From NCBI GenBank assembly GCA_003990745.1, contig RBNI01005879.1, forward strand, positions 1 through 11,990: 11,990 bases of DNA, written 5' to 3'. Positions within the stretch are counted from its first letter, which is position 1, and the number at the start of each line of letters is the position of its first letter. Of this stretch, positions 7,429 through 11,990 are shown piece by piece. Origin of the DNA: Jimgerdemannia flammicorona (taxonomy: Eukaryota; Mucoromycota; Endogonomycetes; Endogonales; Endogonaceae). The notes beneath the pieces were generated by a model that saw nothing but the letters and a program-made list of their open reading frames with translations, made no database searches and was not told where the DNA came from. The position numbers were made by a program, and so were the translations under genes.

Positions 7429-7996
7429 GCTGTAGAGTAGAGGTGCGTGAGCTCCCTGTCCTTGGCCTCGGCATATATATGCCGAAGAGGGGACAGATTG
7501 AATGTTTAAATTCACCGTTAAGCCACTGTCGAATATCCTTGCATCACTATTAAAGTATGGAAATTGTAAACTCACCTGGATATAATGAGGACGTGGTGGA
7601 TATCCTCAAGTTCCATGGCATCGATTGCACACTCGCCGTGGCGACGCGGTTGCGAATATTCTCCGTGATGATGACGGCTGGCAGTCGCAGGAGGGATTTA
7701 CAATCCTCGTAGTCGGTTTCCTATCAAATATTATTATTGACCAACCACCTATTGTGAAAACAGAAGCTAATGAAGATCAACCATGACAATCTCGGTGCCC
7801 AAGTCAAGTAACTGGGAGAAGTCCTTTTTGCGACGACACATAAAGTGAATGCAGCCATCGCCATGACAATCACGACCTTTTGGTCTGACTCGTGGAGCAA
7901 GTACCCGGCCTCGCCGCCAGTGACGGCGAGAACTTGCTTGTAGGTGGTAATGGCACTTGCTTTGTTGGCGCTGGTGTTGGCGGTGCGGAATTCTAT
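7429..7996 (-). pseudogene. Pseudogene copy of exons 1-3 of the NmrA-like gene
   Basis: Exon 1 (7996-7785) aligns with the intact gene at 11757-11512: FRTANTSANKASA against SRTTTTARTNASA, LAVTGGEAGYLLHES against LTITGGDSYLGHC...YLLRES, and DFSQLLDLGTEIV against NCDDLRDMGAEIV. The start ATG is ATA (7994-7996), an internal deletion removes part of the dinucleotide-binding turn, and the intron 1 donor GT has become AT. Exon 2 (7720-7576) keeps ETDYEDCKSLLR and, after a frameshift, VRHGECAIDAMELEDIHHVL, with a good acceptor and a GTGAGT donor. A shorter trace of exon 3 (about 7478-7429) reads AEAKDRELTHLY against AESHNRELRNLC. Exons 4 and 5 are missing; the copy ends against the plus-strand remnant at 6899-7330. 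Same strand as the parent, about 3.7 kb away: an old tandem duplicate. Confidence 0.85.
7468..7485. repeat. Perfect 18-bp palindrome TCGGCATATATATGCCGA
   Basis: A perfect self-complementary 18-mer at the boundary of the exon 3 trace of the NmrA-like pseudogene. Together with the 14-bp palindrome at 8948-8961 it is one of two TATATA-centred palindromes in the window. Confidence 0.6.
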
Positions 7997-8190
7997 CTTT
8001 GTTTTATTTGGATTAGGCATTTGTTGGTATCGAGTTTGATTGTTGTGTAGAGCACGATGGAAAGAAGGAATTGCTAGGGCGAAGGACATTAATAGTGTTA
8101 CAGAAACATGATATCATATGTGGAGGTTCTAGGCACATGCAATAGCACGTCGTAAACCATCAGACTGGTGTGGGACGCTAGCATTTATCT

Positions 8191-8313
8191 ACTCGCCATT
8201 GTTCACTTGCTCGCTGCCGCACACCTACTTGCTATTCGCTTGCTCGCCATTCACCTGCTCATGGTCCACCTGCTCGCTGTCCACCTGCCCAATACCATAT
8301 ACCTGCACGCCAT
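8191..8313. repeat. Degenerate 15-bp tandem repeat
   Basis: On the plus strand units such as CTCGCCATTCACCTG, CTCATGGTCCACCTG and CTCGCTGTCCACCTG follow each other at 8237-8286, with longer variants on either side. On the minus strand the same bases read as the pentapeptide repeats QVDSE, QVDHE, QVNGE and QANSK before stops appear. The minus-strand frame has no other sign of being a gene, so the repeat is better seen as non-coding. Confidence 0.65.
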
Positions 8314-8950
8314 CACCAGCTTGAGATGAACCCCACCATAAGCGGCACTCTGAGCCACGGATGCGAGCACTGCCCACATCTCCATCCACCGGCGTTGCGG
8401 CCTTATTGTCTTCAGCATCTACATCCACGGACGTCGATCAGCGCCGCGTTGGCAGTAAAGGAGAGAAAGAGGTTGACGACGTGGAAGACTCAGATGTTTA
8501 GAAAGATCTGCCACAGGATTTCATTAAGGGTAGAGAAATCATGGTCTTCAGGACCCGATCATTGAATACCCGGAAGGCTGCTAGGAGGGACGCCCAGAAG
8601 ATGGAAGAGTAGTTGTCGAAAAGGTCAGGAGAGAAACGACACGAGGGGGAAGTTGGGCCGGCGGCAACGTGTTGACTGTCGAGAGAGAGATGGGCAAAGG
8701 CTTAGTATCTGCACATCAACCTCTCGGAGCTCATCGCAAGCCCGAATTCGACCCAACTTAGCCATGCCTTTTTCTCACAACCCCACAATTGCTGCCGCCT
8801 CCCTGCATTTCTCGCCCGCCTCGACGGAAGAGACTTAATGAGACATTCACATCAGCATTGTGGCGCACCCAAATTTGGCTGTTTCTCCGTGTCGCCTGCT
8901 GCGTGATTGATGTGAGTGGTGTGACAGCGAACGGGTAATGGCGAGCAGGT
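8301..8950. mobile_element. Possible 650-bp element with inverted ends and subterminal repeats
   Basis: The left end, ACCTGCACGCCATCACCAG at 8301-8319, matches the reverse complement of the right end, ACCTGCTCGCCATTACCCG at 8950-8932, at 16 of 19 positions. ATAT is present immediately outside both ends (8297-8300 and 8951-8954), as a target duplication would be. The right end also carries inverted units like those of the 15-bp tandem array (ACCTGCTCGCCATT, ACCCGTTCGCTGTC), so the repeats are subterminal at both sides. The interior contains no recognisable transposase. An open minus-strand frame at about 8500-8640 reads DLFDNYSSIFWASLLAAF but is unidentified. A non-autonomous DNA transposon is one reading; an inverted minisatellite copy is the other. 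Confidence 0.3.
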
Positions 8951-8961
8951 ATATATATACC
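8948..8961. repeat. Perfect 14-bp palindrome GGTATATATATACC
   Basis: A self-complementary sequence overlapping the right edge of the possible 8301-8950 element. The ATAT bases make the proposed target duplication there less conclusive. Confidence 0.55.
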
Positions 8962-9730
8962 CCGGAGTCAGTGAGAGGATCGAATTGCAATTAGTGGTAG
9001 AGTATTTAAGAATTACTAAAATAACACTTGCACCCGACGTCTCCTTGGTATTCAAAATTATCCACTGCGGCTAAAATCTTCAACAGTATTCTGGGTGGCA
9101 TTCCTACTGGGTTCACTAATAGTTTAGTTTCGACTTGGATTTATCGCTTTTGGGCGTGATGCATTCCGTTATTATCCACATCTTCCAATTCATTTTATAT
9201 GGGCAGGTGATATAAGACACCCTGCGCAAAATACGCAAGCTGACTTTCCTCATACTTCCGAACCAATGCTGAAATAAGAGGAGAGATTTCGACTGCAGTG
9301 GAGGCACTTCCCTTTTCAATGCTTGAGATTTTTATTTTATTTTTCTTTGCAGATGTCTCTCATTCGGTTCGCATGGCTACGTTTTCTCGGCTAGCCCCCA
9401 CCACGCATAAAGATACGCCTTGCCAAGCTGGTATGGCATTCCCTGCCTTTCATTGCTTTAGTTTTATTCGCCTTTAAGAATTTTTTTATTTTTTTTTATT
9501 CTTTTATTTTATTTTTGCACGTGTGTTGGACATCAAATTTCATATTTCAAATCCTCTTCTTTAGTAAATTCCTCGGCTAGGCCGGGTTGCGAGGACGGGC
9601 CTGAAATCCAGACGAGGACTCGACCATTGTGCCGCGACCTATGAGGAAAAGAACAAATGTGATTTCCTAAATGCTCCACATTATTATACAAATAAGAAAA
9701 ACATGTCGTGGTGTATAAATGCACTTATGG
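8962..9730. other. Stretch without a gene; T-rich tracts
   Basis: No protein family is readable on either strand. T-rich tracts lie at 9329-9353 and 9480-9517. Next to the second, the minus strand from about 9645 downward reads GGTCGCGGCACAATGGTCGA, faintly like a Pol III A-box, with an A-rich end at 9517-9480. That is the order of a SINE, but no B-box or target duplication can be seen. Confidence 0.35.
9480..9517. repeat. T-rich tract (minus-strand A-rich)
   Basis: Runs of T broken by single A or C bases. On the minus strand it reads AAAAATAAAATAAAAG and so on, and could be the tail of a minus-strand retroposon whose body would lie between about 9518 and 9650. Confidence 0.5.
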
Positions 9731-9734
9731 GTTG

Positions 9735-9770
9735 CAGAGCTTGCTCAATGGGAGAGCGTTTGCCCGAGGA
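9735..9770 (+). other. tRNA-like D-arm / A-box remnant
   Basis: The stretch GCTTGCTCAATGGGAGAGCG followed by TTTGCC resembles the D-arm and start of the anticodon stem of a eukaryotic tRNA such as the threonine type. No matching T-arm (GGTTCGANTCC) follows at tRNA distance and no acceptor stem forms, so it is not a tRNA gene. It may be a decayed tRNA or SINE head. Confidence 0.3.
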
Positions 9771-10065
9771 GAGAGGGATGAGGGAAACTTGCGTCTCCTG
9801 TAAATTAAATTTGGAAAAGATTGATTAAATTTCTTTGTGGTATCTTTGGATCCTGGCCATTTGGCAGACGCGAACCGTCTAAATTTGGAACACCCTCCCC
9901 CTCCGTATTCGGTTCAAGACTATCGTATGGCTCAAATTAAGCACAGACATAATTGTTTTCATTTGTTTATTCACTTTGCATTGCTTCCGCTATTGTATTT
10001 TATTCTAATATTATGGGATTGCGATTTATTTATTTTATTATTTTCAACCTCGGAACGAAGCCCGG

Positions 10066-10071
10066 TTTATT
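10066..10071 (-). terminator. Polyadenylation signal AATAAA for the NmrA-like gene
   Basis: AATAAA on the minus strand lies 37-42 nt past the stop codon at 10108-10110. Further A/T-rich AATAAATAAA-like bases follow at about 10024-10037. Position and sequence fit a fungal 3' end signal. Confidence 0.5.
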
Positions 10072-10107
10072 TGTCAGGTCATTCAGCTCAGCACACAGCG
10101 CGCTGCC

Positions 10108-11757
10108 TCAATTCCGGCGATCGACCTCGTCGCGGTTGCGTTTGTCATCATCGCCCCTGAACTCGTCACGATGCTCCCTGAAGAATTCCTCAAGCGATTC
10201 GGGCTTCTTGTCGATAATGTCTTGGAGGTCACCTGTACATAAAGGAAGGTTTAGTGGAATTGTATATACGTGGACGTAATGGGATTCGATGGACAGTAAT
10301 GTAACAACGGAGACTACCAGAAGTAAAATCAGCACCGCCCAATTTGACATATTCAAAGAAGTCAAGCTCCGTTTCAATGGTAGTATCGTTAAGGTGCTTC
10401 CTCAGCGGAATACCGTGGCGGAACTTGCCATCACGATGGTGGCGACCGTCGCGCTCGCTGTCGTTACCATCGTCCTTCCTACTACCGTCGCGACGCTCAT
10501 CGTCCCGATGTTCACCTCCGCGCCCACCGTGCTTCCCATCTTCGTCGCGCCACCTCTCCAGTTCCCTCCTCATTTCGGAACGCGACACGTCCTTGAACCG
10601 TATCTCGCGCTCGCCAATAGTGTCGCCGAGAATGCGCGCAATCTCATCGCCGGAAACGGCCTCGCAGCCCGTGAGGCAGTACACGCGGCGGTGGTGGCGC
10701 TCGTCCAGAGGAACCCAGCGGAAACTCTGCGAGCTTCCCTTGGCCTGAGCCTGGGCCTGGGCCTGGGCCTGGGTCTGGGTCTGGGCGGGGTTATGATCAC
10801 CATGGCGGTCGCCATAGCGGTGGTGGCGAGTAAGGGAACAGTAAATGGCGCAGCAGACGTCGAGGATATTGACGGGAGCAAAACGACCGTCGCGGCCGAT
10901 GCTCATTTTGAGAACGCGTTCGTCCTGGATCGTGGGGGCCCAGGAGAGGAAGCATTGCTGGAGGAAGTCGAGCCTACGCAGGGATTGTAAGTAGTGAGGG
11001 ATTCGTCAGATGTTCTTGAAGGGCGTGCGAGTAACCTGATTGGAAGTGAAAATGGCTTTTACCTGAAGATGCACCACCTTCCCCTGGTGAAGTTGTCCTT
11101 GAGGCACTTCTCAAGCTCCCTGAATTCGCAGAGGTTCCTGAGCTCGCGGTTGTGGGACTCGGCACCGATCCTGAAAAGCAAAACGAGGGAACGTTAGTGC
11201 CTAAATTATCATTATCATCCCAATCCCGAGAGAATGTCTAGTCAAGAGAGCTCACATGGAAATCATAAGGACATGACGAATGTTCTCGCTTTCCATAGCC
11301 TCGATAAGACACTCTCCGTGGCGAACCCGATTGCGAGTCATTTCCGGGACGAAGATGGCGTACTCGCTGTCGCGGAAGGCGCGACGCAGGCACTTGCGGT
11401 CCTCGTAGTCGATTTCCTATCCAATAGCATCCACATTAGCATCCATGCAACCATCCCATTCGATACTAACAAATAGCTGTAAATAAAATAAATACGCTAA
11501 CGGATACTTACAACAATTTCGGCGCCCATATCCCTCAAATCGTCGCAATTCTTCTCGCGACAGCACAAAACGCGGATGCGGCACTCGCTGTGGCGGTCGC
11601 GGCCGTCGCGCTCCGACTCACGGAGAAGGTACGCCGCGATGCAGTGGCCGAGGTAACTGTCGCCGCCCGTGATGGTAAGAATGTGCTTGGTGCGGGTGAC
11701 GGCGCCGGCGTAGGCGCTGGCGTTTGTTCTGGCGGTGGTGGTGGTGCGGGATTCCAT
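10108..11757 (-). CDS. NmrA-like NAD(P)-binding Rossmann protein, five exons, 425 aa
   Basis: Exons (minus strand): 11757-11512, 11416-11256, 11170-11063, 10973-10336 and 10232-10108; introns 95, 85, 89 and 103 nt with GT-AG ends, and frame kept throughout. The N-terminal nucleotide-binding motif is TGGDSYLG (residues 30-37), the NmrA counterpart of the usual TGxxGxxG, followed by a strand-helix-strand ending MGAEIV (77-82). Residues 83-136 (EIDYEDRKCL to IRHVLMISM) match the NmrA second half-fold. YCLTG (270-274), then EIARILGDTIG and DVSRSEMRREL, is the family's C-terminal signature, and DKKPESLEEFFREHRDEF (392-409) is the usual end. Known relatives sense NAD(P) and control transcription factors such as AreA, or act as reductase-like proteins; which applies here cannot be told. 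Two insertions are odd: a QT/QA tract (235-250) and a Lys/Arg/Asp/Gly/His-rich loop (311-358). A decayed sister lies at 7429-7996. The intron 4 donor is ambiguous (10335 or 10317; the latter adds six residues). Confidence 0.85.
10744..10785 (-). repeat. Hexamer repeat coding the QA/QT tract
   Basis: Seven CCTGGG-like hexamers on the plus strand (CCTGAG, four CCTGGG, two TCTGGG) read as CAG GCC / CAG ACC codons on the coding strand. The near-identity of neighbouring hexamers suggests recent slippage, so length may vary between strains. Confidence 0.8.
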
Positions 11758-11855
11758 TGTTACTTTTTTTTGGAGGAAGGAAGTGGGCTAGAGTTGCTTG
11801 GTTGTTGTGTTGTGAGAGGATATGGTGAAAAGATGTTGGAAGGGGGGCTTTATAT
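11758..11855 (-). promoter_or_regulatory. TATA box and CT-rich leader of the NmrA-like gene
   Basis: On the minus strand ATATAAAG (11855-11848) lies about 91 nt before the ATG at 11757-11755. Between them the strand is C, T and A rich (CCTCTCACAACACAACAACC, then CCCACTTCCTTCCTCC), as is usual for leaders of expressed fungal genes. The start context is GTAACA-ATG with A at -3 and -1. A similar CAACACAATCAAACTCG stretch remains upstream of the pseudogene copy. Confidence 0.55.
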
Positions 11856-11917
11856 GATACTGTGTCAGAATGTCGCTTTGTGCTCGGAGAATTCAGGATT
11901 GCATTCATAGCTACATA

Positions 11918-11932
11918 CGCCAACGATTGGCG
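11918..11932. promoter_or_regulatory. Inverted repeat CGCCAA-CGA-TTGGCG upstream of the NmrA-like gene
   Basis: Perfect 6-bp arms around a 3-bp centre, about 63 bp upstream of the TATA box. It may be a dimeric factor site. No specific factor can be named. Confidence 0.3.
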
Positions 11933-11990
11933 TGCAGGGTTAAAATGTGCCTGAGGTGCAGTGGCGCAACGGTGTCATATTCCCCCCCCC

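Noticed and set aside
7724..8089. 121-codon minus-strand ORF
   Set aside because: It starts in the former 5' leader of the NmrA-like pseudogene and leaves the homologous frame after the deletion, so it is not a separate gene.
8225..8428. 67-codon minus-strand ORF with QVxxE repeats
   Set aside because: The pentapeptides come from a 15-bp tandem repeat that runs past stop codons; there is no other coding sign.
9731..9805. Possible functional tRNA gene
   Set aside because: Only a D-arm-like stretch; no acceptor stem, no T-arm and no anticodon loop at the right distance.
10344..10748. 134-codon plus-strand ORF
   Set aside because: Serine/arginine-rich shadow of the same exon, without any family signature.
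10289..10990. 233-codon plus-strand ORF
   Set aside because: It is antisense to exon 4 of the NmrA-like gene, whose strand is fixed by family motifs and four introns. The opposite frame stays open because of GC-rich codons and the hexamer repeat.
11618..11923. 101-codon minus-strand ORF overlapping the NmrA-like start
   Set aside because: Out of frame with the Rossmann motif and spans the TATA box and leader.

Overview
The window looks like a fungal nuclear genome, most likely a filamentous ascomycete with a repeat-rich, gene-poor genome. The evidence is short introns (85-103 nt) with GTRNG-type donors, a CT-rich 5' leader behind a TATA box, an NmrA-like Rossmann protein, and many AT-rich and low-complexity tracts. 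I cannot name the genus. Only one gene looks intact; the rest is decayed genes, minisatellites and possible small mobile-element remnants.

Layout. 1-1844: no convincing gene, one weak 50-codon ORF and T-rich tracts. 1845-1912: alternating long T and A runs. 1920-2592: a strongly strand-asymmetric CT-rich minisatellite (five G in 2041-2600). 2593-4421, minus strand: twelve degenerate exons, each encoding one 28-residue leucine-rich repeat (ribonuclease-inhibitor / NLRC3 style), separated by short introns that also resemble each other. This is a gene segment built by tandem duplication of an exon+intron unit of about 161 bp, now decaying. 4540-4860: a purine-rich minisatellite of about 33 bp units. 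4928-5380: an A7C11 tract, a 30-bp duplication and a cluster of TTATGCA heptamers. 6041-6838, plus strand: a broken RCC1-repeat gene, perhaps of the ankyrin-RCC1-BTB (IBtk-like) type. 6899-7330, plus strand: an unrecognised, frameshifted coding remnant. 7429-7996, minus strand: a pseudogene copy of the first three exons of the NmrA-like gene. 8191-8990: inverted 15-bp-type subrepeats that may mark a small terminal-inverted-repeat element. 9331-9800: T-rich tracts and a tRNA-like A-box. 10108-11757, minus strand: the intact five-exon NmrA-like gene (425 aa), with a TATA box upstream and a polyadenylation signal downstream.

The genes do not form a pathway. The main story is duplication and decay: an NmrA-like gene with a dead sister copy in the same orientation, a dead RCC1 gene, and a dead or dying LRR array bracketed by two minisatellites whose purine-rich strands are opposite. 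The LRR array is the most unusual object here.
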